A DNA stretch of 42,183 bases from CAZIKB01 sp964539665 (GTDB taxonomy: Bacteria > Zhuqueibacterota > Zhuqueibacteria > Oceanimicrobiales > Oceanimicrobiaceae). Shown piece by piece: positions 1-7,959 of this stretch (its first letter is position 1; each line of letters starts with the position of its first letter). The notes beneath the pieces were generated by a model that was given only the letters and a program-made list of their open reading frames with translations, did no database searches and had not been told where the DNA came from. Location: NCBI GenBank assembly GCA_964539665.1, contig CAZIKB010000052.1, positions 1 to 42,183 on the forward strand, given 5' to 3'. Made by a program: the position numbers and the translations under genes.

Positions 1-29
1 ATTGATTTTCTAAAATAAATAAAATTCTA

Positions 30-57
30 CGCGGCTTTTTCGACAGTCTCGTTAGAA
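30..57 (+). other. Possible right half of an attC site cut by the window edge
   Basis: A CGCGGCT box at 30-36 is followed 14 bases later by GTTAGAA at 51-57. This resembles the L' and R' boxes of the clear attC at 3451-3511. The partner L'' and R'' boxes are not in the window and would lie to the left. The last R' base is A rather than a pyrimidine, and the L'-R' spacer is long. If real, the block of genes from 81 to 3255 would be bounded on both sides by cassette recombination sites. This is a weak call. Confidence 0.22.
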
Positions 58-80
58 TAAAACTCACAAAAGGAAAAACT

Positions 81-593
81 ATGAAAAACGTAACAGGAAC
101 CTTTAAAGACCCAAGAGATGGAAGAATCTATAAAACAGTAAAAATTGGAAACAAAATATGGATGGCTGAAAATTTAGCTTTAAAAGTAAACTCAGGATGT
201 TGGACTTATAAGGATGATGAAAGCAATGCGAATAAATATGGTTATTTGTATGATTTGCAAACAGCCTTGAAAGTATGTCCTACTGGTTGGAAGTTGCCTA
301 GTGAATCTGACTTTGAAGCTTTGTTGAATAGTTTTGAAGATGAAGCAGATGCTTATGAAGCTCTTATTATAGGTGGTAAAAGTGGTTTTTCGGCTCTTTT
401 AGGTGGTGCCCGAGATAGCCAAGGTAATTATGGTTTTGAAGGTGAATATTCCTTTTTCGGTACTTCTACGAAGTTTGGTTCTTGGAAGACTCAATGGATT
501 CGTATGAGCCTATGTAAAAATAGTAGCGAAGCTCGTATGGGAAATAATCCAGCAGAATGGGGATTTTCGGTTCGTTGCATGCAGGAAAAATAG
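81..593 (+). CDS. FISUMP (major paralogous) domain protein, no signal peptide
   Basis: The 170-residue protein is almost entirely one FISUMP domain (Fibrobacter succinogenes major paralogous domain). It opens with DPRDGRIYKTVKIGNKIWMAENL, split here as D-P-R-D-G-R-x-Y-K-T-V-K-I-G and W-M-A-E-N-L. It continues with YGYLY, C-P-x-G-W-K-L-P near residue 67-73, and a closing W-G-F-S-V-R-C. The two Cys of the CPxGW and SVRC motifs are kept. FISUMP proteins are usually secreted or lipoproteins; here the domain starts at residue 5 with no signal peptide, so the protein looks cytoplasmic. Function of the family is unknown. AAAGGA lies 8 bases before the ATG. It is followed 77 bases later by the HEAT-repeat gene on the same strand, so co-transcription is likely. 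Confidence 0.85.
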   Translation: MKNVTGTFKDPRDGRIYKTVKIGNKIWMAENLALKVNSGCWTYKDDESNANKYGYLYDLQTALKVCPTGWKLPSESDFEALLNSFEDEADAYEALIIGGKSGFSALLGGARDSQGNYGFEGEYSFFGTSTKFGSWKTQWIRMSLCKNSSEARMGNNPAEWGFSVRCMQEK

Positions 594-670
594 TAAATAC
601 AATTTTTGACTTTATTATAAAAAAGATATCCGCGGCAATTAGGCCTCAAAAAAGAAGGAGAAAACTAGAT

Positions 671-2518
671 ATGGCATTCTTTGATTTATTCAAACCTAAG
701 TGGAAACACCCAAATTGGGAAATTCGCATGGCAGCTATAGAAAGGATAACCAACCAAAATGTGCTTGCGGATACTGCCAAGAAAGATGCAAATAATGATG
801 TTCGTCTTGCAGCTATTGAAAAGATAACCAGCCAAAATTTGCTGGTGAATATTGCAAAAAATGATGAAGATTACCTAATCCGCAACGCTGCTCTAGAAAA
901 AATAACCGACCAAAATTTGCTTACAGATATTGCCAAAAATAATGAAGAATCTGGTTTGTACACAACAGATGTCAGTTCTGCTGTAGAAAAGATAACCGAC
1001 CAAAATATAATTGTGGATATTGCCAAAAATGCAAAAAGAACTGATGTCCGCGAAGCAGCTGTAGAAAAGATAACTGACCCAAATTTACTGGTGGATTTTG
1101 CCAAAAATGATAAAAGTGATGATGTCCGCAGAACAGCTGTATGGGAGCTAACCGACCAAAATGTGCTTGCGGGTATTGCTGCAAATGATAAAAACTGGAA
1201 AATCCGCAAAGCAGCTGTAGAAAAGGTTACAGACCAAAATGTGCTTGCGGATACTGCCAAGAAAGATGCAAATAATGATGTTCGTCTTGCAGCTGCAGAA
1301 AAGCTAACCGACCAAAACGTGCTGACGGATATTGCCAAAAAAGAAACTTTCTATGGTGTCTTCGAAACCGCTATAGAGAAGACAACCGATCAAATTATTC
1401 TTATGAATTTTGCCCAAAATGCTAAAGATGATAGTGTTCGAAAAATGGCCACAGAAAAAATAACCGCCCAAAATGTGCTGGCAGATATCGCCAAGAATGA
1501 TAATAATGATGATGTCCGCCTAGAAGCTGTAAAAAAGATAACCGCCCAAAATGTGCTTGCGGATATTGCCAATAATGATAAAAATGATAATATTCGAAAA
1601 TCAGCTGCAAGAAGGATAACCGATGTAGAAAAAATAAAAAAGCTAACCGACCAAGATGTACTCGCTTATGTGGGTGGATGTGGTAGTGGTGTTGGTAACT
1701 GGATAATCCGCAAGACAGCTGTAGAAACGATAACCGACCACAATGTTCTTTTTGATCTTGCTAAGAATGCTGGCAGGAATGATATTCGCTTAGTAGCTGC
1801 AGAAAAGATAACCAATCAAGATGGATTTGTGGATTTCGCTATAAATGATAAATCTTGTGGAATTCGCAGATTAGCAGTAAAAAAGATAACCGACCAAAAT
1901 GTGCTTGCTGACCTTGCTAAAAATGATAAAAATGAACATGTCCGCGAAGAAGCTGTAGGAAAGATAACCGACCAAAATGTGCTTGCGGATATTGCTGAGC
2001 CTGCTGAAGGTTTGAAGATTGACGACCAAGAGAAGAGAATGTTGGCGCAAGACCTAACTCAAGAAGCTTATAATAAGGAGAAGGCAGGCAAGCACAATGA
2101 TGCAATATCTTTGTACAAAGTAGCCTTAAACTATGATTCAACTAACTTCATTGCACTCTTTAATCTTGGAAGTTTGCTTTTTAATAAGGGGAATCATAAT
2201 GAAGGTATTGTTTACATTTCAAAATCTGCAGATCTTGGTTTTGATAATGCTATTCAGGTTATGAATGAAAAAGGTGCGGATGCATTATATAATCAAGCCT
2301 TGGATAAGAATGAAAGTGGCGATTATCAAAATGCTTTAAGACTAATAGACAAGGCTCTCAAATATAGAAAAAACTTTGCTGAAGCTTATTATAATAAAGC
2401 TGGAATCTTATTGGAACTTTCACGAAAATCTGAAGCTATGGAAGAACTAAAGAAAGCAGCTAAGTTAGGACTAAATGAAGCAAAAATCGAACTTAAAAAA
2501 CATGGCATATCTTCTTAA
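671..2518 (+). CDS. HEAT-like repeat protein with C-terminal TPR domain
   Basis: The 615-residue protein is built from about 16 tandem units of roughly 26 residues. Each has the pattern VRxAAVEKITDQNVLADIAKND, i.e. a helix-turn-helix HEAT-like solenoid, over residues ~15-445. Unit 12 carries an insertion with a glycine-rich GGCGSGVG stretch. The last ~160 residues are TPR or Sel1-like units (A-Y-N-K-E-K-A-G-K-H-N-D-A-I and A-L-Y-N-Q-A-L). The ATG at 671 is preferred over an in-frame start at 557 because it follows AAGAAGGAG and avoids overlap with the FISUMP gene. There is no signal peptide, so a cytoplasmic scaffold is likely. Repeat units are near-identical at DNA level, a sign of recent unit duplication or gene conversion. 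The specific partner is unknown. Confidence 0.9.
   Translation: MAFFDLFKPKWKHPNWEIRMAAIERITNQNVLADTAKKDANNDVRLAAIEKITSQNLLVNIAKNDEDYLIRNAALEKITDQNLLTDIAKNNEESGLYTTDVSSAVEKITDQNIIVDIAKNAKRTDVREAAVEKITDPNLLVDFAKNDKSDDVRRTAVWELTDQNVLAGIAANDKNWKIRKAAVEKVTDQNVLADTAKKDANNDVRLAAAEKLTDQNVLTDIAKKETFYGVFETAIEKTTDQIILMNFAQNAKDDSVRKMATEKITAQNVLADIAKNDNNDDVRLEAVKKITAQNVLADIANNDKNDNIRKSAARRITDVEKIKKLTDQDVLAYVGGCGSGVGNWIIRKTAVETITDHNVLFDLAKNAGRNDIRLVAAEKITNQDGFVDFAINDKSCGIRRLAVKKITDQNVLADLAKNDKNEHVREEAVGKITDQNVLADIAEPAEGLKIDDQEKRMLAQDLTQEAYNKEKAGKHNDAISLYKVALNYDSTNFIALFNLGSLLFNKGNHNEGIVYISKSADLGFDNAIQVMNEKGADALYNQALDKNESGDYQNALRLIDKALKYRKNFAEAYYNKAGILLELSRKSEAMEELKKAAKLGLNEAKIELKKHGISS
753..814 (+). repeat. 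Exact 62-bp direct repeat, copy 1, inside the HEAT-repeat gene
   Basis: These 62 bases recur without mismatch at 1233-1294, exactly 480 bp (160 codons) downstream. They encode the N-V-L-A-D-T-A-K-K-D-A-N-N-D-V-R-L-A-A part of units 1 and 7. Identity at third codon positions points to recent duplication or gene conversion, not selection on the protein alone. Confidence 0.95.
1233..1294 (+). repeat. Exact 62-bp direct repeat, copy 2, inside the HEAT-repeat gene
   Basis: This is the second copy of the 753-814 segment, in the same codon phase and within repeat unit 7. Recombination between the two copies would delete or add 480 bp in frame, changing the solenoid by about six units. Confidence 0.95.
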
Positions 2519-2592
2519 GTGAATTAAGATGCAATAATAAACATTACCGATTATGCCAAGATATAGATGTATTTGAAAGGAGTTATTCGAAA

Positions 2593-3255
2593 TTGGCAAA
2601 CTTGATACCTGATTCAAATAGTAAGAGCAATACTACAAAATTGCAATGCTACGAATGTAAAAAAGTGTTTATTGTTGAATGTGAATGTGGTTGTAGATAT
2701 TTCTATAAAGCAAAAGCATATGACAATTCAATAATATATTGTGAATTTTGTCGCAATGGTTTTAGCGCTTTTACCTGTAGTAGTTGTGGCTATGGCCGTG
2801 AAAGTTCGGGACATTACAATTGGATTGCCAATTGTTTAGTAAGTGGTTATAGAAATAATCCATCTCACAATAAATATCCTAGGCCCTTGTTTAAATCGAT
2901 GTACATTAAGGCCAATAAGAATGATCCATATAAGTTGTTATTACTTTTTGGAAATATAAATAAAGACAATACAAAGCTTGCAACCCAAATTGTTATTTCA
3001 CTTTCTAACAATAGTGACACTGAAAAAATCATTTTACCGCTTGTGTGGGGCATCTGGAAAAATATTACCAACAAGCCATTTTCTGACATATTGATTAAAG
3101 CACTGATGGAACTTACAAAAGATAATATGAACCTTAGAAACAAGTGCATTGAAGCTCTAAAAGACTACTATTTGAAAAAAGCTGTCAAAGAATCTGTGTA
3201 TGTTAGTGAATATAATAATTTCATATACAGAATGACAAATTCTTGGGAAAATTGA
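2593..3255 (+). CDS. Cysteine-rich zinc-ribbon-like hypothetical protein
   Basis: The 220-residue protein has at least eight cysteines in its first ~70 residues: C-Y-E-C, C-E-C-G-C, C-E-F-C and C-S-S-C-G-Y-G. This pattern fits two zinc ribbons or a treble-clef zinc domain. The remaining ~140 residues look helical and match no family I recognise. The start is TTG at 2593, chosen because AAAGGAG lies about 10 bases upstream and no ATG fits. There is no signal peptide. It lies 74 bases after the HEAT-repeat gene on the same strand, making a FISUMP-HEAT-zinc protein trio. The adjacent 3256-3450 stretch holds no recognisable gene. Confidence 0.75.
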   Translation: MANLIPDSNSKSNTTKLQCYECKKVFIVECECGCRYFYKAKAYDNSIIYCEFCRNGFSAFTCSSCGYGRESSGHYNWIANCLVSGYRNNPSHNKYPRPLFKSMYIKANKNDPYKLLLLFGNINKDNTKLATQIVISLSNNSDTEKIILPLVWGIWKNITNKPFSDILIKALMELTKDNMNLRNKCIEALKDYYLKKAVKESVYVSEYNNFIYRMTNSWEN

Positions 3256-3450
3256 TTTCAAATGAAAGAACTTATTTATCTAAATCGGAAAACGCGCCGC
3301 AATGAAGAACTCAACTAAGCTACCTAACTAATATTAAAGGTTCTAAGTCAAGCAAAAAAAGTCCTCTATGCCCTTGACATGAATAACAAAAGACCTGTGT
3401 GGCAGGTGGCTTTAGCCCGCGCCTAACTACAGGATCAAATGAGCAAGCAG

Positions 3451-3511
3451 GCGCCTAACAAAAAAATCCAGCCGACGCAAAAAACGCGCGGCTGATTTTG
3501 GCGTTGGGCGT
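3451..3511 (+). other. Integron attC recombination site (attC-1)
   Basis: R'' is GCCTAAC at 3453-3459 and R' is GTTGGGC at 3503-3509; they pair with one wobble. The L'' arm CAGCCG-A-CGC (3469-3478) pairs with the L' arm GCGCGGCTG (3486-3494) over nine pairs. The single unpaired A at 3475 is the extrahelical base typical of attC. Spacers of 9 and 8 bases, and a short loop, match the layout of compact ~60-bp attC sites such as that of aadA cassettes. The folded bottom strand is the substrate of IntI-type integrases. No integrase gene is seen in this window. Confidence 0.88.
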
Positions 3512-3577
3512 AAAAAAAAGCTAGTGAAATCGAAAAACTTGTCCAGAAACAGAAACTAACCACATGGAGGTGTAAAA

Positions 3578-4024
3578 TTGAAAAGAATTATCCAAGTATC
3601 GTTTATCTGTGCTCTTACTACACTTTTAATCGCATGCGAACCCAGCAAACCAAAACAACAAGATTTACCTGAACAGCCTGATCGTTGGGTTTCAACAATT
3701 CAGCTTGATTCAGATAGCAAGGCAAAATTCATCGAAAAAACGAGAGACTACTTAGTTACAACTGTAAGCCAAGTTAAAGAGTTAGACGGGATTAAAACTT
3801 TACGTGTTGGTGATGTAATCGAGGGACTGAGAATTGGAGCCATCAAGTGTTCATTTCACTGGAAAGATGCTTCATACGGTGGAAAACAGTATATGTGGAG
3901 GGGTCGGTGGGCTTGTATGGCTGGCAACACTCAACATGAAGTTATGAATGCTGTTGGAAATGATGGAGAGAAATTATATAGTTACATCCATGTGAGCCCC
4001 GTCACATTATCTAAGGGATATTAG
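3578..4024 (+). CDS. Cassette-borne lipoprotein of unknown function
   Basis: The 148-residue product begins M-K-R-I-I-Q-V-S-F, followed by a hydrophobic stretch and the lipobox L-L-I-A-C at residue 20, so it is a predicted outer-membrane or periplasmic lipoprotein. The mature part contains C-S-F-H-W-K and W-A-C-M-A-G, two further cysteines that could form a disulfide. No family was recognised. The start is TTG at 3578, supported by GGAGG seven bases upstream. The gene lies between two attC sites, about 75 bases after the R' box of the first and 60 before the R'' box of the second. That is the standard gene-cassette arrangement. Acquisition by integron recombination is inferred. Confidence 0.82.
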   Translation: MKRIIQVSFICALTTLLIACEPSKPKQQDLPEQPDRWVSTIQLDSDSKAKFIEKTRDYLVTTVSQVKELDGIKTLRVGDVIEGLRIGAIKCSFHWKDASYGGKQYMWRGRWACMAGNTQHEVMNAVGNDGEKLYSYIHVSPVTLSKGY

Positions 4025-4084
4025 AAGGTCAGTATGTAATTGTATTATTGTTTCTGATTATTAAATTCAGTGGTTGAAACAATC

Positions 4085-4157
4085 GCCCAACAAAAGTTTC
4101 AACCCGACGTTTTTCGCCGCTACGCTCTGAAAAACGCGAATTAAACAAGTGTTATAC
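4085..4157 (+). other. Integron attC recombination site (attC-2)
   Basis: R'' is GCCCAAC at 4085-4091 and R' is GTTATAC at 4151-4157, keeping the invariant AAC/GTT triplets. The central stem CGTTTTTC (4108-4115) pairs perfectly with GAAAAACG (4129-4136). It extends outward by CG/CG with A4107 left unpaired, as the extrahelical base of an L'' arm (AACCCGACG). The outer L' arm is degenerate. The spacing R''-9-L'' is identical to attC-1. Together the two sites delimit a ~650-bp cassette holding the lipoprotein gene at 3578. Confidence 0.75.
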
Positions 4158-4287
4158 TGCAGCAAAAAATAGGAAAATTATCAGAAGGGATAAAAATTGT
4201 TTTATAAAATAAACCACATCCAAAATAAACAGAAACTTGAGCCTGGGGATCATATTGCCCAATAGGAAATGTTTTTAAGGAGCCAGC

Positions 4288-4362
4288 ATGATTCTAAGCG
4301 ATCGCTTTCAGTTGATCGTTATTATGGCCTTGTTCGTTAGTGCAACGTTGACATTTGCTTAA
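4288..4362 (+). CDS. 24-residue orphan signal-peptide-like ORF (possible gene remnant)
   Basis: AAGGAG lies 7 bases before the ATG. The product M-I-L-S-D-R-F-Q-L-I-V-I-M-A-L-F-V-S-A-T is followed by L-T-F-A and a TAA stop. It reads as a signal peptide that ends exactly at a typical cleavage site. It could be the 5' stub of a gene whose body was lost, or a small membrane peptide. The rest of 4158-4434 shows no other gene. Confidence 0.35.
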   Translation: MILSDRFQLIVIMALFVSATLTFA

Positions 4363-4434
4363 ATTACAATCGAAACGTGCATACCTTTGGTAACTTGCAT
4401 TATATAACCTCAAACATGGAAAGGAGGGATAATC

Positions 4435-4912
4435 ATGTTTCAAAAATCACCGATTTTCCTGCTAATTGCGAGCGCATTGTTTGTTGCTCGCAGCCAGAAG
4501 CCAGGCCCAACATACCATCGATCTCGACCAGGTCCACGGCAACTTGCGTATTCTCGGGCCTTCAGCTTTCGATAAACTGGGCTCGCCAGTGGTAGTAGAG
4601 AATCAGGTCGTAGGCTTCTCACATTTTCGAAAAGGACAGCTTTTCGGTCTTAATCCAAACAATGGTGAAGTGTTGTGGCGCGGAGAGTCGAAATGGGGAG
4701 AACATGCTTCTCTGATATCGTGGGGTGACGAGTTGCTGGTGTTGAGGGAGGACGGCTCACTAATTGCAGGAAAAGTCCCCAGAGAAGGCTTCCAATCACA
4801 ACGGCGATATCGTTTAGGAAGCTTCCCAATGTGGGGACATCCTGCAATAGTAGATGGCCGAATCATCATTAAGGACGGAAGTCAGCTGAAGGTCTATCGA
4901 GTATGTGAATAG
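4435..4912 (+). pseudogene. Decayed PQQ-like beta-propeller protein (signal peptide plus C-terminal blades, frameshifted)
   Basis: AAAGGAGG precedes an ATG at 4435 that encodes a good signal peptide (M-F-Q-K-S-P-I-F-L-L-I-A-S-A-L-F-V-A). That frame then runs into unrelated residues and stops. The neighbouring frame, open from about 4466 to 4912, gives propeller sequence: G-Q-L-F-G-L-N-P-N-N-G-E-V-L-W and I-I-I-K-D-G-S-Q-L-K-V-Y-R. These are PQQ-like repeat blades of the kind found in BamB-like outer-membrane-assembly and dehydrogenase-like proteins. Only about 130 residues of a ~400-residue family remain, so both a frameshift near 4490-4510 and an internal deletion are needed. A sequencing error could explain the frameshift but not the missing blades. 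Confidence 0.72.
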
Positions 4913-4942
4913 AAAATTTTCTTTTAGAACAGCCTCCAATTG

Positions 4943-5296
4943 TCATGCTGGAAGCTTCTTTTTAAATAAACCTCCAAAATGAAAACCGGCAACACATCCA
5001 ATCCCACCTGTTATGCCTCCTACAATGACTGTGATAACAAAAACCAAAAACGTCAGCGGCAATTGAAACATTTCACTCATTCTGGCAGTCAATATGCCGC
5101 CTGAATTCCAATGAATGAACAAAGCAATAATTAGCCATAACAGGCCAATACCTGAAAATCCTTCGAGCAGCGCCTTCCAGCCTGATGATGCACGCCAGGC
5201 GCTCACAGCAAAACAGACGATCGCCAGACTCCACCAGGGTGCGATTAATTCAGCGCCTAAACTCAATATAAAAATCAGTGCGATATTAATAATCAT
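4943..5296 (-). CDS. Small integral membrane protein, unknown function
   Basis: The 117-residue protein has about four hydrophobic segments (I-I-N-I-A-L-I-F-I-L-S-L, W-S-L-A-I-V-C-F-A-V, G-I-G-L-L-W-L-I-I-A-L-F and a Gly-rich L-V-F-V-I-T-V-I-V-G-G). It ends in a basic F-K-K-K-L-P-A tail. No catalytic motif or known family was recognised. Its ATG lies two bases after the stop of the penicillin-acylase gene, and its ribosome-binding site (TTGAGG) lies inside the last codons of that gene. Translation is therefore probably coupled, and the two proteins are likely made together at the inner membrane. Confidence 0.75.
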   Translation of the reverse strand: MIINIALIFILSLGAELIAPWWSLAIVCFAVSAWRASSGWKALLEGFSGIGLLWLIIALFIHWNSGGILTARMSEMFQLPLTFLVFVITVIVGGITGGIGCVAGFHFGGLFKKKLPA

Positions 5297-5298
5297 TT

Positions 5299-7722
5299 CT
5301 ACCTCAAGGTTAGTTTGGAAAGAATGCGTATATTTTGCTGATCCTCGGATTTCAGAAAAAGCAGTTCAGCCAATTCTCCCTTCATCCAACTATCGATAAA
5401 ATCATCGTAGTTGAGACTACCGGGATTGCCGGATTGACCGCCGGGATAGATGCCCCAGGCTTGCACTTCTGGCCCCAAAGCGACCACCATCCGCCAGGAC
5501 GGCCCGTGCGTCCTGCCAATGGCATTCACAATTCCTAAATCGCCGCCAGCATTTAAATCCATACGTCCGAATCCTGAAATTCTTGCCAGATGCGTAATGT
5601 CTGTGCTTTTCACTTTTCCCCAATGCCATGATTCACTCATTTTCCCAAAAGATTTTTCAAGCTCGGTACAAGTTTCGCTAAATGAGCTTAAAATCAACTC
5701 CTGCAGGTTTTCGATCTTTTCTGTGCGAATATCATCAAACCATTTTGAGTCAGGTTCTTCCAAAATTTTTCGGGCGGTTTGATACTTTGACGGATATCTC
5801 AAATAAGCACCGACGTCGCTAAATTCGTCGTCCCAGATTACCCGGTAGAGTTTTTTCCACCAGCGGTCAAATACTGCTGGCGCGATTTTATCAGCATCAT
5901 TGAAGAAATTCCAAGAGGTGAGTTCTTCAAACATACCCGACTCTTCAGGAGTTAAATCATTTTCTTTTATCATTCCCAATAACGTGGGAAGAACAGACTC
6001 TGCATGCAGGTTTTTGGTGTCAAGCTGTAAATTCCGAAAATCATCCGGAACAATATTTTTCATCTGAGTTAGTCGTTCATTGATCCTCCTGACTCGATAG
6101 TGTGCGGCATAATACCAGTTTAGATAATAAGGATAAGTGAGGTCTGTTGCATTTTGATTGGCCGAACTGACAAATTCTCGTTCAGGATTTTTGATATGGG
6201 GATTTTGTTCATGAGGTATCCAGCCCTGCCAGTCGTAGAGCGGGTCTGCGCCGTCGCTGATAAATTGTCCCTGTCCTCGCCATTTGGCAGGGAACTTGCC
6301 GTTGTGCCAGATAGCAATATCCCCATTGGCATCGGCAAATACGAAATTTTGGGCCGGGCAGGCATAATTAGAAAGAGCCGCAACGTAATCATCATAATTT
6401 TGAGCTCTATTTAACTGATAAAATGCGAACGCTTCATTACTGGGATCATGCCCCAGCCAGCGCAAAGCGTGCATCGTTGGCGCCCTTCTGCTAAATGATT
6501 TTTCATTTGAATTATAAGATACTGGTCCATGATGAGTAAAGACAAGCGTATCCAAAACAGTGTTTCCACTCCGTACTTTGATTTCTTCAACCAACCGCTT
6601 TGTTGGTTTCCATTTCTTGTCATGCCAGTATTCATTGAGAGATGAATCTTTAAACGTTATCTCGTACCAGTCCATGACATCTGCCTCTGCGTTGGTGACT
6701 CCCCAGGCGATTTGATCATTGAATCCAATAATGACATTCGGCGCACCCGGCACGGAAACGCCATAAACATTAACCGACGGGCTGACCAGTTGCAGCTCAT
6801 ACCAAATAGAAGGGAGATTCATTTCCAGATGCGGATCATTGGCCAGAATCGGCAACCCGCTTGCAGTTTTTGAGCCAGACACTGCCCAATTGTTGCTGCC
6901 ATTGCCTGGATTCGTTTCTGGGGCCTTCGGCTCTCTGATAATTTTTGGTTTAAAAGCAGTCTGTGGCTGGTTAATTTTAAACGGTGAAAAATTCCAGGGT
7001 GTGTCTGTTGGAATCACAGGATCCATGTCTTTTGGATAATGCGGGAACAAATCATAAACATCTTCTGCGCTAAATTTAGTTAGTGTGTTACTCATTTGCA
7101 AATCCGATGCATAACCGGTCAACATCCAGGCCATATATTTAAGCAGAAGCGCACATTTCAATGGCGTCCAGGGTTCGGGCGCGTAATCGAGAATTTTATA
7201 TTCAATCGGAAAATCTTTCGGTTGCAGTGACTTGATATATGCATTGACGCCAGCAGTGTATGCATGTACAATCTCTCGAAGCAGCGGTCGATTTTCCATT
7301 TCCTGCAGGGCATTCTTAGCCCCCACCACCATGCCGACTCTCCGCTGGAATCGATCATATTCCAGAGTGCGACTGCCAATGATTTCGGAGAGGCGTCCTG
7401 CAGCTGCATGGGTTTGAAATTCCATTTGCCACAATCTGTCTTTGGCAGTTACAAAACCCTGGGCAAAGTACAGGTCGTGATCATTCTCTGCAAAAATATG
7501 CGGGATTTGGCGATCATCAAAATGAATGTTCACAGGCTCTTTAAGCCCATCAATTTGTAAAACCTGATTTTCAGGCTTCTCTCCTATCTCCGCGTTTTGC
7601 CAAAATCCGTGAAAGGGATCAAGGATTTTTCCAACAGGCGGCATGAAACCAATTTTAGTGTTGAAGAATAAAACAACGCTGAGAGCTGTTCCCATACTCA
7701 GAATTAATTTCAACCAGCGCAT
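5299..7722 (-). CDS. Penicillin acylase family (S45) N-terminal-nucleophile hydrolase
   Basis: The 807-residue protein fits the usual size of the family, which cuts amide bonds of acylated amines such as beta-lactams, acyl-homoserine lactones or N-acyl amino acids. It has an N-terminal signal or anchor (residues ~2-22) and an alpha-chain region with F-A-Q-G-F-V-T-A-K-D-R-L-W-Q-M. The autocleavage site N-G-S-N-N-W-A-V makes Ser276 the predicted N-terminal nucleophile of the beta chain, followed by the L-A-N-D-P-H-L signature. ATG 7722 was chosen because AAGGAGG lies four bases upstream; a longer reading to 7764 lacks this. Expected to act in the periplasm after self-processing. Substrate cannot be told from sequence: acyl-homoserine lactone acylase (quorum quenching) is possible. 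It is coupled to the membrane protein at 4943. Confidence 0.93.
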   Translation of the reverse strand: MRWLKLILSMGTALSVVLFFNTKIGFMPPVGKILDPFHGFWQNAEIGEKPENQVLQIDGLKEPVNIHFDDRQIPHIFAENDHDLYFAQGFVTAKDRLWQMEFQTHAAAGRLSEIIGSRTLEYDRFQRRVGMVVGAKNALQEMENRPLLREIVHAYTAGVNAYIKSLQPKDFPIEYKILDYAPEPWTPLKCALLLKYMAWMLTGYASDLQMSNTLTKFSAEDVYDLFPHYPKDMDPVIPTDTPWNFSPFKINQPQTAFKPKIIREPKAPETNPGNGSNNWAVSGSKTASGLPILANDPHLEMNLPSIWYELQLVSPSVNVYGVSVPGAPNVIIGFNDQIAWGVTNAEADVMDWYEITFKDSSLNEYWHDKKWKPTKRLVEEIKVRSGNTVLDTLVFTHHGPVSYNSNEKSFSRRAPTMHALRWLGHDPSNEAFAFYQLNRAQNYDDYVAALSNYACPAQNFVFADANGDIAIWHNGKFPAKWRGQGQFISDGADPLYDWQGWIPHEQNPHIKNPEREFVSSANQNATDLTYPYYLNWYYAAHYRVRRINERLTQMKNIVPDDFRNLQLDTKNLHAESVLPTLLGMIKENDLTPEESGMFEELTSWNFFNDADKIAPAVFDRWWKKLYRVIWDDEFSDVGAYLRYPSKYQTARKILEEPDSKWFDDIRTEKIENLQELILSSFSETCTELEKSFGKMSESWHWGKVKSTDITHLARISGFGRMDLNAGGDLGIVNAIGRTHGPSWRMVVALGPEVQAWGIYPGGQSGNPGSLNYDDFIDSWMKGELAELLFLKSEDQQNIRILSKLTLR

Positions 7723-7959
7723 CGAGCCTCCTTTTCTGATGTGATTAATAATAGATAAATACAAATATACAATTCACCTTTAAATATGCAATAACTTTAG
7801 TAAAGAATTTTTATTTGAAAATAAGTAAGGAATTGTATATTTTGTTTGAAGTTGTTATCTTAGCTATCTTATGCGCTTTCGATACATTCTTTGCAGTTAA
7901 ATTACCTTTAAACACACCAAAACGTGCCAGGGATATCTGTTTCAGGGAAAGGATAGAAT

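Noticed and set aside
871..1610. Several open minus-strand frames opposite the HEAT-repeat gene
   Set aside because: They are mirror readings of the repeat; none has a ribosome-binding site or any family signal, and the sense strand has a clear gene.
671..2000. Regularly spaced near-identical segments every ~78 bases that look array-like
   Set aside because: The period is 26 codons and the frame is open throughout, so it is a protein repeat. It is not a CRISPR array: there are no unique spacers between identical repeats.
3374..3402. TTGACA in the gap before attC-1 as a promoter
   Set aside because: No plausible -10 box follows at 15-19 bases, and no gene starts within a sensible distance before the attC.
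4377..4595. A 72-residue reading through the PQQ-propeller remnant
   Set aside because: It contains the signal peptide of the 4435 gene out of register and has no domain match; explained as the broken gene's first frame.
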